From assembly GCA_963766345.1 (NCBI GenBank), contig CAVXZL010000010.1, positions 124,001 to 188,000 of the forward strand: 64,000 nt of DNA. The letters run 5' to 3'. The translations under genes and the position numbers were made by a program. This document shows, piece after piece, positions 25,569 to 32,759 of this stretch. The notes under the pieces were generated by a model. That model was not told the DNA's origin. It worked only from the letters and a program-made list of their open reading frames with translations, and made no database searches. Numbering within the stretch: position 1 is the first letter of the stretch; every line of letters begins with the position of its first letter. Source of the stretch: DASVFB01 sp963766345. Lineage in GTDB: Bacteria; Actinomycetota; Thermoleophilia; Gaiellales; Gaiellaceae.

Positions 25569-25804
25569 GTTTCCTAGCCAGGCCTTGTCGGGCAGGACGG
25601 TCGAACTCGCTTCGCGGCGACAGGACAACTCTCTCGCCGTATGACTCCAAGTGCGCCGCGCACCGGCCCCGTCGCAGCCCTCCATGCGCTCAAGGGCCAA
25701 TCTCTACCTCACGCTTGCCATTTTCTTGCCAACTCGCGCGACCGCGCATCCGCAGCGGACTGACATGCGATCCCGGAACCACCGGTTTGCAGGACGTTCG
25801 CTGA

Positions 25805-25876
25805 TGGGCGCACGTGGGATCGAACCACGGACCTCCCGCGTGTGAAGCGGGCGCTCTCCCGCTGAGCTATGCGCCC
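25805..25876 (-). tRNA. tRNA-Val (CAC)
   Basis: On the minus strand, a complete cloverleaf: acceptor GGGCGCA/TGCGCCC, D stem GCTC/GAGC, anticodon stem CCCGC/GCGGG with loop TTCACAC (anticodon CAC), T arm CGTGG-TTCGATC-CCACG, discriminator A. CCA is not encoded. 72 nt. Confidence 0.97.
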
Positions 25877-25944
25877 CGGGACGGCTAACTCTAGCGCCAC
25901 TCCGCGCAGGCGTAGGCTTGCGTTAATCGACAAGGAGGTTCGGA

Positions 25945-26229
25945 ATGGCTCTCGCTCGCGTGGTCACCTTCGACGGCGTCAGCAAGGAGCGGATGGACGA
26001 GATGGACCGCGAGATGCAGGGGGGCCAGCCGCCCGAAGGGATGCCGTCCGCGGAGGTCATCGTCCTGCACGACGCCGACGCCGAGAAGGCGGTCGCCGTC
26101 GTCATCTTCGAGAACGAGGACGACTACCGGAAGGGCGACGAGATCCTCGGCAACATGCCCACCGGGGACACGCCCGGGACGCGCACTTCCGTGACGAAGT
26201 ACAGCGTCGCGACGCGCATGAAGAACTAG
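25945..26229 (+). CDS. Small soluble ABM-like protein
   Basis: A 94-residue protein (MALARVVTFDGVSKERMDEM ... AEVIVLHDADAEKAVAVVIF). The alternating strands and helices look like the dimeric alpha-beta barrel (ABM/ferredoxin-like) fold. No catalytic residues are obvious. A strong AAGGAGG precedes the ATG. It is probably a single-gene transcript after the divergent tRNA-Val. Function unknown. Confidence 0.75.
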   Translation: MALARVVTFDGVSKERMDEMDREMQGGQPPEGMPSAEVIVLHDADAEKAVAVVIFENEDDYRKGDEILGNMPTGDTPGTRTSVTKYSVATRMKN

Positions 26230-26278
26230 CGCCCCTGGCGCCGCCCGCGCCGTGTGACCAAACTTAGAGCGGCGCCGT

Positions 26279-26821
26279 ATGAAGGACGTGAGCGCTGCAA
26301 CGACGACGCTTTCCGCGCGACCTTTTGCGTCGACGCGTGCGCCGTCGTTCGCCGAGGCTGCCGAGCGGCACCTCGACGACGTCTACCGCTACCTGCTCGT
26401 CTTCACGCGCGACGCCTCGGCGGCGGAGGACCTCGCCGCCGAGACGTTCGAGCGTGCGCTGCGCACGTGGCGCCGTTTCGATCCCGCCCGCGCATCCGCG
26501 CGCACCTGGCTCTGCACGATCGCGCGCAGTGTCGCGCTCGACCACTTCCGCGCCGAGCAGCGGCGCCGGCGGCGTGAGCGCGCGGTGTCCGAGCCGGAGG
26601 GACAGGCACCGCCGCCGGAGCTCGGTCTCTCGCCGAAGCTCGAGCGCGCGATGGCCGCGTTGAGCGCCGCCGACCGTGAGCTCGTCGCCCTGCGGATCGT
26701 GCTCGACCTCGACACCGACGCGGCCGCGCGGCTGCTCGGGATCAGCACCACGGCCTGCACGACGCGGCTCAGCCGCGCCCTGAAACGACTCGAGGAGTTG
26801 ATGAGCGATGACGACGAGTGA
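26279..26821 (+). CDS. ECF sigma factor
   Basis: A 180-residue extracytoplasmic-function sigma factor. Region 2 (VYRYLLVFTRDASAAEDLAA, RTWLCTIARSVALDHFRAEQ) and region 4 (LSAADRELVALRIVLDLDTD, AARLLGISTTACTTRLSRAL) are both present. It overlaps the next gene, a DUF4349 membrane protein, by 14 bp, which suggests that this partner acts as its membrane anti-sigma factor or sensor. Confidence 0.9.
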   Translation: MKDVSAATTTLSARPFASTRAPSFAEAAERHLDDVYRYLLVFTRDASAAEDLAAETFERALRTWRRFDPARASARTWLCTIARSVALDHFRAEQRRRRRERAVSEPEGQAPPPELGLSPKLERAMAALSAADRELVALRIVLDLDTDAAARLLGISTTACTTRLSRALKRLEELMSDDDE

Positions 26822-27860
26822 CGCGATCCTCGCGGAGCTGCGCGGAGTGCGCGGCGCGCCGGACACCTTGCGCGAGCGCGTGCTCGCGCTGCCCGAGCCG
26901 CAGCCGCGCGTCTCGTGGTCGCTGCCCCGGCTCGACTTCCGGCGCTTCGCGCTCGTCGCGGCGCCGGCGGTGCTCGCGCTCGGGCTCGGCGCCGCCGCGC
27001 TGCACGGCCTGCGCGCCGGCGGATCTTCTCCGGAGCTCGCGGCGATCGACCGGACGCCGCCCGCGTCGACGCGTGAGCTCGCACCCGGAGTCGCACACAC
27101 CAATGCGGGGGGCTACGCGTTCGGTGCGAGCAAGGCGATGAGTCCGAAAGCGTTGCGTGCACTTCCGCCGTCGTCGACGCGGCTCAACAAGTACGAGGCC
27201 TGGCTCCGCGTGCAAGTCGCCGACGACCGCCTCGCCGGCGCGACGACGCGGGCGATGCAGATCGCACGTGCGTACGGCGGCTACGTCGCGCTCGTCGACA
27301 TGAACACGCCCGGGAACAAAGGGACGGCCTCGCTCGTGCTGCGCGTGCCGGTCACGCGCGTCGAGGACGCGGTGCTCAGGCTCGGCAAGCTCGGCGAGGT
27401 CACGGCTCAGCGTGTGCGCATCGAGGACTTGACGCGGCAGGCGAACGTCCTTCGCCGCCAACTCGTCGCGCTGCAGGCGACGATCGCGAAGCTCGAGCAC
27501 AAGCTCGCTGCGGGCGGGCTCTCGCCGGACGAGCGTCTTCGCCTCCAGTACCAGCTCGACGAGGCGAAGCGCTCATTCGCCCAGAAGACGAAGGCGCGCG
27601 CGGCCACGGTACGCGAGGGAACGCTTGCCACGGTCTCGCTTGCGCTCTCGACGCCACAGGCCACGGTCGCCGCTCCGCACCGTCCGGGACGCCTCGAGCG
27701 CACGGCGCGCGACGCCGGCGCGTTCCTCGTCCGCGAGCTCGCGTGGATCCTTTACGCGGCGATCGTTCTTGCGCCGATCGCGCTCCTCGCCGCCGCGCTC
27801 GTGCTCGGCGTCCGCGCCGGTCGCCGGCGTAGCGAAGAGCGATTGCTCGCGCAGCCGTAG
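26808..27860 (+). CDS. DUF4349 membrane protein, partner of the ECF sigma factor
   Basis: A 350-residue protein: a short cytoplasmic start (DAILAELRGVRGAPDTLRER), a membrane helix (about 45-65, FALVAAPAVLALGLGAAALH), an outer DUF4349 domain (YEAWLRVQVADDRLAGATTR, VPVTRVEDAVLRLGKLGEV), a coiled coil (LRRQLVALQATIAKLEHKLA) and a second helix near the C-terminus (WILYAAIVLAPIALLAAALV). The layout fits a membrane regulator of the overlapping sigma factor; this role is inferred from the 14-bp overlap. The cytoplasmic start has no zinc motif. Confidence 0.85.
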   Translation: MTTSDAILAELRGVRGAPDTLRERVLALPEPQPRVSWSLPRLDFRRFALVAAPAVLALGLGAAALHGLRAGGSSPELAAIDRTPPASTRELAPGVAHTNAGGYAFGASKAMSPKALRALPPSSTRLNKYEAWLRVQVADDRLAGATTRAMQIARAYGGYVALVDMNTPGNKGTASLVLRVPVTRVEDAVLRLGKLGEVTAQRVRIEDLTRQANVLRRQLVALQATIAKLEHKLAAGGLSPDERLRLQYQLDEAKRSFAQKTKARAATVREGTLATVSLALSTPQATVAAPHRPGRLERTARDAGAFLVRELAWILYAAIVLAPIALLAAALVLGVRAGRRRSEERLLAQP

Positions 27861-27876
27861 CTGTTAGGTTCCCCGC

Positions 27877-28077
27877 GTGCTCGCGACGCTCTCGACGACA
27901 CACAAGCTGGGCCTCGGGCTCTCGGGCCTCGCGTTCGTAGTCTTCGCGCTCGTCTCGGCGGTGGTCATTCCGCGCTCGCGCCCGGAGTTCCCGGGCCGCA
28001 GCCTCGGCTGGTTCGTATTCGTCTCGATCCTCTTCTTCATCGGGATGATGAGCGCGGTCCTCGTCTTCGGCGAATAG
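27877..28077 (+). CDS. Small two-helix membrane protein
   Basis: A 66-residue protein with two hydrophobic helices (LSGLAFVVFALVSAVVIP, LGWFVFVSILFFIGMMSAV) and the linker RSRPEFPGRS. GTG start at 27877, 16 bp after the DUF4349 gene. No recognised function. From memory, short proteins with a PEFPG-like linker occur near respiratory genes in actinobacteria; no such gene is here. Confidence 0.65.
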   Translation: MLATLSTTHKLGLGLSGLAFVVFALVSAVVIPRSRPEFPGRSLGWFVFVSILFFIGMMSAVLVFGE

Positions 28078-28100
28078 TCGAGGTTACGATGTCGGCCCTC

Positions 28101-28189
28101 GGAGAGGTGTCCGAGTGGCCTAAGGAGCGCGACTGGAAATCGCGTACGTGCTGAAAGGTGCGTCGCGGGTTCAAATCCCGCCCTCTCCG
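28101..28189 (+). tRNA. tRNA-Ser (GGA)
   Basis: Class II tRNA: acceptor GGAGAGG/CCTCTCC, anticodon stem CGCGA/TCGCG with loop CTGGAAA (anticodon GGA), a long variable arm, T arm GCGGG-TTCAAAT-CCCGC, discriminator G. 89 nt, CCA not encoded. Confidence 0.97.
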
Positions 28190-28197
28190 CTTCCGCT

Positions 28198-28220
28198 GTG
28201 GGGGAACATCGTTCCCCCAC
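28198..28220 (+). terminator. Hairpin terminator of tRNA-Ser
   Basis: Perfect 10-bp arms GTGGGGGAAC / GTTCCCCCAC with a 3-base loop, 8 bp after the tRNA. No U-tract follows. Confidence 0.7.
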
Positions 28221-28323
28221 GCGCATTGCGATTCTGCGGAGGCGGTGGGAAGATTGAGCGAGGTTCCATCGTCTAGAGCGTGACGCCCCGAATCTTCGCG
28301 GGCATTTACGAAAGGGAGGAACT

Positions 28324-29139
28324 ATGGAGGAAGTCGCCGGCACGGCAAAGCTGGTCGACACGGCGGCCGTCGGCACGGGCAACGCCCTCACGGCCACGCT
28401 CCCGCGGTCGGACATCGAGGCGGCACTGCAGGACGACGCGGGCGCCGACCTGTTCCTCGAGATCGCCAGGATCCAGAACGGCGAGCGCAACGACCGCAGG
28501 ATCAAGGTCGAGTGGTCACGCGAGGATCTCGAGAAGCTCCTGCAGAGCTCCAGCGGCGACACCGTGTCCTGCACGTTCGACGCCGACGAGCTCGAGCGGA
28601 TGCTCAACGACCCCGACTTCGAGGCGCACGGCATCAAGGAGAAGGCGGCGGTCGTCACCGTCGCGGTCGCGGCTGCGTTCGCAGCGACGGGGGGAGCCGC
28701 TTACGCCCAGACGTCGATCGACGGGGGCTCGACACCCGCTCCCGCGGCAGTCTCCGGCATGGTGACCGACAACGCGTCGGGCGGCGTTCCCGGTGCGGTC
28801 ACGGGCTTCGTCACCGACGCGTCGAGCGCGGGCGTGGCGACGCCGGCCGACACGGGCACCAACTTCGTCACGGACACGACCTCGGGTGGCCAGCCCGGCG
28901 CCGTGACGGGGTTCTCGACGGACGCATCGACCAGCGGCCAGACGGGCGCGATCTCCGGCCTCGTCACCGACACCGGCGCAGAGGCCACGCGGAATCCCGC
29001 GGAGCCGAGCGGCGGCGGCGGGATCTCCATGCCTGACGGCGCCCTCGGCGGCGTGGCTCTGGCAGGGGGAATCGCTCTGCTCCTCATGGGCGCGGCAGTC
29101 GTCGGCCGTTCGCGGCGCGGCGGTGCGCAACCCGCCTGA
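28324..29139 (+). CDS. Two-helix membrane protein with outer VTD repeats
   Basis: A 271-residue protein. Residues 1-107 are soluble and acidic with helices of the form DIEAAL, DLEKLL and DELERML. A hydrophobic helix follows (108-128), then an outer region with five imperfect copies of [ST][GN]x[VS]TD (at 144, 160, 179, 195 and 211; spacings 16, 19, 16, 16), and a C-terminal helix (242-260) with basic tail RSRRGG. ATG with AAAGGGAGGAA ahead. The repeats are Gly/Thr/Asp-rich and could bind metal or carbohydrate; no sortase signal is seen. No known family was recognised. Confidence 0.75.
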   Translation: MEEVAGTAKLVDTAAVGTGNALTATLPRSDIEAALQDDAGADLFLEIARIQNGERNDRRIKVEWSREDLEKLLQSSSGDTVSCTFDADELERMLNDPDFEAHGIKEKAAVVTVAVAAAFAATGGAAYAQTSIDGGSTPAPAAVSGMVTDNASGGVPGAVTGFVTDASSAGVATPADTGTNFVTDTTSGGQPGAVTGFSTDASTSGQTGAISGLVTDTGAEATRNPAEPSGGGGISMPDGALGGVALAGGIALLLMGAAVVGRSRRGGAQPA

Positions 29140-29224
29140 TCTCGGGCCCCCGGCCACGCGGCGCTCCTGCCGCGTGGCCGGGTAGCGCCTCGTCCGGCAG
29201 GCGCGCCTGTTAGAAACGACACAG

Positions 29225-29794
29225 GTGCCGGACGACCATACGCAGCAGGTCGACCCCCGCATCCTGACCGGACGCGAGGTTCGCGCACTCGCACATCCGC
29301 TGCGGCTCCGCATGCTCGAGTCGCTCCGCGAGGAACCGGCGACTGCATCGATTCTGGCGCGGCGGCTCAACGAATCCACCGGCGCGACGAGCTACCACCT
29401 GCGCGAGCTCGCCCGCCACGGCTTCATCGAGGAGGATCCCGACCGCGGCACCGCCCGCGAGCGCTGGTGGCGGCGGCGCGAGCGCGTGCTGCTGATCGCA
29501 CCGAAGGTGGGGCAGGAGCCCGAGACCGACGCCGCGTACGCTCGGCTTCAGAGCATCTTCCTCGATCGCGACGCCGTTGCTCTCGAGCGGTGGGTGAGGA
29601 TCGAGTCGTCGCCGCGGTGGCAGGAGGCCGCGATGGTCGGCAACTGGGGCGTGCACGCGACGCCCGAGGAGATCGAAGAGCTGACCGAGAAGGTCGTCGC
29701 TCTCGTCGACGAGCTCCGGCGCGCGCCGCGTGAGGCGCCCTCGGACGCGAAGCTCGTCCACGTCAGCTTCCGCGCTCTCCCGCAGGAGGAGTAG
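29225..29794 (+). CDS. ArsR-type HTH regulator
   Basis: A 189-residue transcription regulator. The winged helix covers about 20-90 (REVRALAHPLRLRMLESLRE, LNESTGATSYHLRELARHGF) and the C-terminal part is helical, as in the larger ArsR/HTH_20 relatives. No metal-binding cysteines are present. GTG start. A near-perfect dyad with a promoter lies 18 bp after its stop (29812-29840) and is a natural candidate target. Confidence 0.85.
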   Translation: MPDDHTQQVDPRILTGREVRALAHPLRLRMLESLREEPATASILARRLNESTGATSYHLRELARHGFIEEDPDRGTARERWWRRRERVLLIAPKVGQEPETDAAYARLQSIFLDRDAVALERWVRIESSPRWQEAAMVGNWGVHATPEEIEELTEKVVALVDELRRAPREAPSDAKLVHVSFRALPQEE

Positions 29795-29811
29795 CGGTTT
29801 CCCGAGTCTCT

Positions 29812-29840
29812 TTGCAAAAGACTTTTGTAAGTGGTAGCTT
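29812..29840 (+). promoter_or_regulatory. Promoter with overlapping operator-like dyad
   Basis: TTGCAA (29812-29817), a 17-bp spacer and TAGCTT (29835-29840) form a good sigma-70-type promoter. The dyad TTGCAAAAGACTTTTGTAA (29812-29830; CAAAAG-A-CTTTTG at the core) covers the -35 and part of the spacer, so a bound repressor would exclude polymerase. The ArsR-type protein encoded just upstream is the likely ligand-controlled repressor. The interval 29795-30122 has no gene and holds this site, two hairpins and a MITE-like element. Confidence 0.6.
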
Positions 29841-29846
29841 CGTGGA

Positions 29847-29930
29847 GAGCCGGAGCGCCGCGGGCTCCGGGTTCAGAGCATCTCTCCCAAGACCGGCAGG
29901 AGACCCTAACCCTGTGGTCTCCTGCCGGCG
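29847..29930 (+). ncRNA. Candidate small RNA or attenuated leader
   Basis: Downstream of the promoter at 29812-29840 lie two hairpins: CCGGAGC/GCTCCGG (29850-29870) and a perfect 13-bp stem CCGGCAGGAGACC/GGTCTCCTGCCGG (29893-29928, 10-base loop). Together they would make a transcript of about 80 nt ending in a terminator-like stem, although no U-tract follows. It could also be the leader of the FMN-oxidase operon. Confidence 0.35.
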
Positions 29931-29944
29931 ACCCTCAGACACGA

Positions 29945-30112
29945 CTTAGAGCTCGTTTCACAATGAGCCTTGTGCCGCCGGAACACGCTGGACGGCGCGA
30001 TGCGGCGTCCTCAGTCGGCTCGATATGCCCGCATATCGAGCCTCCCTGCGTCCTTGCCTCGCACCGCCCATCGCGCCCCGTCGACGAAGCGCATCATGAA
30101 ACGAGCTCTTAG
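29945..30112. mobile_element. MITE-like element (168 bp)
   Basis: Inverted ends of 16 bp with one mismatch: CTTAGAGCTCGTTTCA at 29945-29960 and its complement at 30097-30112 (13 bp perfect, AGAGCTCGTTTCA). Weaker similarity continues inward (CAATGAGC against TGATGCGC). A central hairpin has 12-bp arms GGCTCGATATGC/GCATATCGAGCC (about 30015-30040). There is no coding capacity and no obvious target duplication. It ends 10 bp ahead of the FMN-oxidase start. Confidence 0.6.
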
Positions 30113-30122
30113 GATCGCCTGC

Positions 30123-31268
30123 GTGCGCGTCGACGGGAGCCAGATCCAGAACGCGATCTACATCTCGGGCGAGTCGCGCTGGCCGGTCGGCGCCGGCGCC
30201 TGGGAGGAGCTCGCGCAGGAGGTTCTCGACCCCGGGCCGTTCGGGTACATCGCGGGCGGCGCCGGCAACGAGAACACGATGCGCGCGAACCTCGATGCGT
30301 TCGAGCGGCGGCGCCTGAAGCCGCGGATGCTCTCCGGCAACGCCGAGCGCGACACGTCGGTCGAGGTGCTCGGCGCTCGTTCTCCCGTGCCGTTCTTCCT
30401 TGCACCAATCGGCGTGCTCTCGATCGCACATCCCGACGGCGAGCTGGCGGCCGCGCGCGCCGCTGCGTCCATGCGCATCCCGTTCGTGCTGTCGAGCGCC
30501 GCCTCTCATTCGATCGAGGAGATCGCGGGCGCGATGGGAGATGCGCCGCGCTGGTTCCAGCTCTACTGGGTGAACGACCGCGACATCTGCGCGAGCTTCG
30601 TGCGGCGCGCGGAGGCTGAGGGGTACGGCGCGATCGTCGTCACGCTCGACACGCTGACGCTCGGCTGGCGCCCGCGCGACCTGCGCAACGCCTACCTCCC
30701 GTTTTTGCAGGGCGAGGGTTGCGCGCAGTTCTTCACCGATCCGGTGTTTTGCGCGAAGCTCGACAGGCCGCCGGAAGAGGACAGGCTCGGCGCCGCGGCG
30801 ATGATGCTCTCGACGTTTCCGAACCTGCGGCTGACGTGGCACGACCTGGGCTGGCTGCGCGAGCGGACGAAGCTGCCGCTGCTCGTCAAGGGCGTGCTCT
30901 CGGGCGACGACGCCCGGTGCGCGGTCGAAGCGGGGGTCGACGGGATCGTCGTGTCGAACCACGGCGGGCGCCAGGTCGACGGGGCGGTTGCGTCGCTCGA
31001 TGCGTTGGTCGACGTGCGCGCGGCCGTCGACGTGCCGCTCTTCGTCGACGGCGGCGTTCGCGGCGGCGCCGACGTGTTGAAGGCGTTGTGCCTCGGCGCC
31101 GACGCGGTGCTCCTCGGCCGCCCGTACGCGTACGGCCTCGCCGTCGGCGGGCAGGAGGGAGTGCTCGCGGTTCTCGAGCAGTTCGCAGGCGAGACGGATC
31201 TCACGCTCGCGCTGCTCGGCGCGCGCGGCGTCGCGGATCTCGACGCGAGTTGGATCGCGGAGTCGTAG
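30123..31268 (+). CDS. FMN-dependent alpha-hydroxy acid oxidase (lactate 2-monooxygenase-like)
   Basis: A 381-residue TIM-barrel flavoenzyme. Visible are the FMN-binding strand FFLAPIGV, QLYWVNDRD, the active-site SNHGGRQVDGA (His280, Arg283) and the phosphate-binding DGGVRGGADVLKALCLGADA. The N-terminus (YISGESRWPVGAGAWEELAQ) and length are closest to lactate 2-monooxygenases. It oxidises a 2-hydroxy acid to the keto acid or its decarboxylation product. Start GTG 30123. An ATG at 30096, donated by the MITE-like end, is also in frame and would add nine residues. It overlaps the dehydrogenase gene behind by 19 bp. Confidence 0.88.
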   Translation: MRVDGSQIQNAIYISGESRWPVGAGAWEELAQEVLDPGPFGYIAGGAGNENTMRANLDAFERRRLKPRMLSGNAERDTSVEVLGARSPVPFFLAPIGVLSIAHPDGELAAARAAASMRIPFVLSSAASHSIEEIAGAMGDAPRWFQLYWVNDRDICASFVRRAEAEGYGAIVVTLDTLTLGWRPRDLRNAYLPFLQGEGCAQFFTDPVFCAKLDRPPEEDRLGAAAMMLSTFPNLRLTWHDLGWLRERTKLPLLVKGVLSGDDARCAVEAGVDGIVVSNHGGRQVDGAVASLDALVDVRAAVDVPLFVDGGVRGGADVLKALCLGADAVLLGRPYAYGLAVGGQEGVLAVLEQFAGETDLTLALLGARGVADLDASWIAES

Positions 31269-32272
31269 TCCCCGAGCTCGGCCGGCTCGAGCTCGTGGAG
31301 CTCGAGGTCGACGAGCCCGGCCCCGGCGAGGTGCTCGTGCGGCTCCAGGCGACGGGCGTCTGCCACACGGACCTGCACGTGCTCGAGACCGGGTTCGGGC
31401 ATCCGCTGCCGGTGCTGCTCGGGCACGAGGGCGCCGGCGTCGTCGAGGCGGTCGGCGAGGGTGTGGCGCTGCGCGTCGGTGAGCGTATCGTCCTCGGCTG
31501 GCGGTCGCCGTGCGGCGAATGCCCCTGGTGCGCGCGCGGTGACGAGCGCCGCTGCCGGACGCCGCCGCGTGCCGCGCGACGGTTGCGTGCCGGCGGCGAG
31601 AAGCTGTTCCAGACGCTCCAGGTCGGGACCTTCGCGACGCGCACGGTCGTGCACGAGTCCGCCGCCATTCCGATCTCGGAAGAGCTGCCGGTCGAGCAGG
31701 CGTGCCTCATCGGCTGCGCCGTCGCGACGGGCGTGTGCTCGGTGCTCGAGACGGCGCAGGTCTGGGAAGGTGCGCGTGTCGGCGTGATCGGCTGCGGCGC
31801 CGTCGGGTTGTCGGCGGTTCAGGGCGCGCGGATCGCGCGGGCGTCGGAGATCTACGCGCTCGACCTCGACGAGCGCAAGCTCGAGGCGGCACGGCGCTTC
31901 GGCGCGACGCATACGGGTGCAGGCGAGCGGCTGGACTTCGTGTTCGACGTCGTCGGCCGGCCGGAGACGGTCGCGCAGGCGCTCGAGATGCTCGGCCATG
32001 CGGGCACGCTCGTCTACATCGGCCTGCCGCAGCCGGACGCGGTCGCCCAGCTCGCGTTGAGCCCCTTCTTCGACAAGCGCACGCGCGTCGTCGTCTCGCA
32101 CGGCGGCGACCACTGGCCCGCGGTCGACTTCCCACGGCTTGCGGACTGGGCGCTCTCCGGGGAGCTCGACCTGGCAGGGATGGTGACGAAGACGATCGCG
32201 CTGGACGACGTCGATCGTGCCTTCGACGATCTGCGAGGCGGCGAGGTCATCCGCTCGGTGGTGCGGCTGTGA
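31250..32272 (+). CDS. Zinc-dependent alcohol dehydrogenase
   Basis: A 340-residue medium-chain dehydrogenase. Catalytic zinc ligands appear in TGVCHTDLH and GHEGAGVVEAVG, structural zinc cysteines in CGECPWCARGDERRC, and the NAD site in VGVIGCGAVGLSAVQGARIA. Acts on an alcohol/aldehyde pair. TTG 31250 is the only start that retains the first strand (LDRGVVVPELGRLELVELEV). It overlaps the FMN-oxidase and the thioesterase genes, so the three are one operon that may convert a hydroxylated side product to an acyl thioester intermediate; the substrate is unknown. Confidence 0.88.
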   Translation: MDRGVVVPELGRLELVELEVDEPGPGEVLVRLQATGVCHTDLHVLETGFGHPLPVLLGHEGAGVVEAVGEGVALRVGERIVLGWRSPCGECPWCARGDERRCRTPPRAARRLRAGGEKLFQTLQVGTFATRTVVHESAAIPISEELPVEQACLIGCAVATGVCSVLETAQVWEGARVGVIGCGAVGLSAVQGARIARASEIYALDLDERKLEAARRFGATHTGAGERLDFVFDVVGRPETVAQALEMLGHAGTLVYIGLPQPDAVAQLALSPFFDKRTRVVVSHGGDHWPAVDFPRLADWALSGELDLAGMVTKTIALDDVDRAFDDLRGGEVIRSVVRL

Positions 32273-32664
32273 GATTGCCTCCTCCGGTCGCGGAGCTGAT
32301 CGGGGTCGAGGTCGAGCGCGCCGAGGGGGGCGAGTCGGTCGCGACGATGGTCGCCGAGGAGCGCCACTCGAACCCGATGGGCACGATCCACGGCGGGATC
32401 CTCTGCGACCTCGCCGATGCGGCGATGGGGATGGCCTACTACTCGACGCTCGCGCCCGGCGAGTCGTTCACGACGCTCGAGCTGAAGATCAACTTCCTGC
32501 GCCCGTTCTGGACGGGCCGCCTCGTCGCGCGAGGCCGCGTCGTTTCACGCGGCCGGACGGTCGGCATGACCGAGTGCGACGTCGAAGACGACGAGGGCCG
32601 CCTCATCGCGCGCGCCTCGTCGACGTGCCTGACACTCCGCGGCGAAGCCGCCACCGGCCGCTGA
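32269..32664 (+). CDS. PaaI-type thioesterase
   Basis: A 131-residue hot-dog-fold acyl-CoA thioesterase. The motif HSNPMGTIHGGILCDLADAA has the HGG signature and the catalytic acid on the long helix; strand LELKINFLRPFWTGRL follows. GTG start overlapping the preceding stop. It hydrolyses acyl- or aryl-CoA, perhaps relieving stalled CoA intermediates. Its TGA stop lies in the left arm of the 15-bp inverted repeat at 32661-32759. Confidence 0.88.
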   Translation: MRLPPPVAELIGVEVERAEGGESVATMVAEERHSNPMGTIHGGILCDLADAAMGMAYYSTLAPGESFTTLELKINFLRPFWTGRLVARGRVVSRGRTVGMTECDVEDDEGRLIARASSTCLTLRGEAATGR

Positions 32665-32759
32665 GGGACAGTCCCCAGGTCATGGCCCATCGGGACAAGT
32701 CCGAGGGACAGTCCCTCGGACATGGCGCTTCGGGACCAGTCCCAGGGACTGTCCCTCAG
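32661..32759. repeat. Nested GGGAC/GTCCC palindromes between convergent genes
   Basis: A perfect 15-bp inverted repeat (32661-32675 CTGAGGGACAGTCCC; complement at 32745-32759) encloses a perfect palindrome at 32700-32720 with 10-bp arms (TCCGAGGGAC) and GGGACCAGTCCC at 32732-32743. Both flanking genes end here: the TGA at 32662-32664 and the reverse TGA at 32756-32758 each lie in a repeat arm. It is probably a bidirectional terminator made from repeat units. Confidence 0.75.

Noticed and set aside
25569..25804. Attachment site of an integrative element next to tRNA-Val
   Set aside because: A TGGCAAG word occurs twice, but no integrase gene and no repeat of the tRNA 3' end was found.
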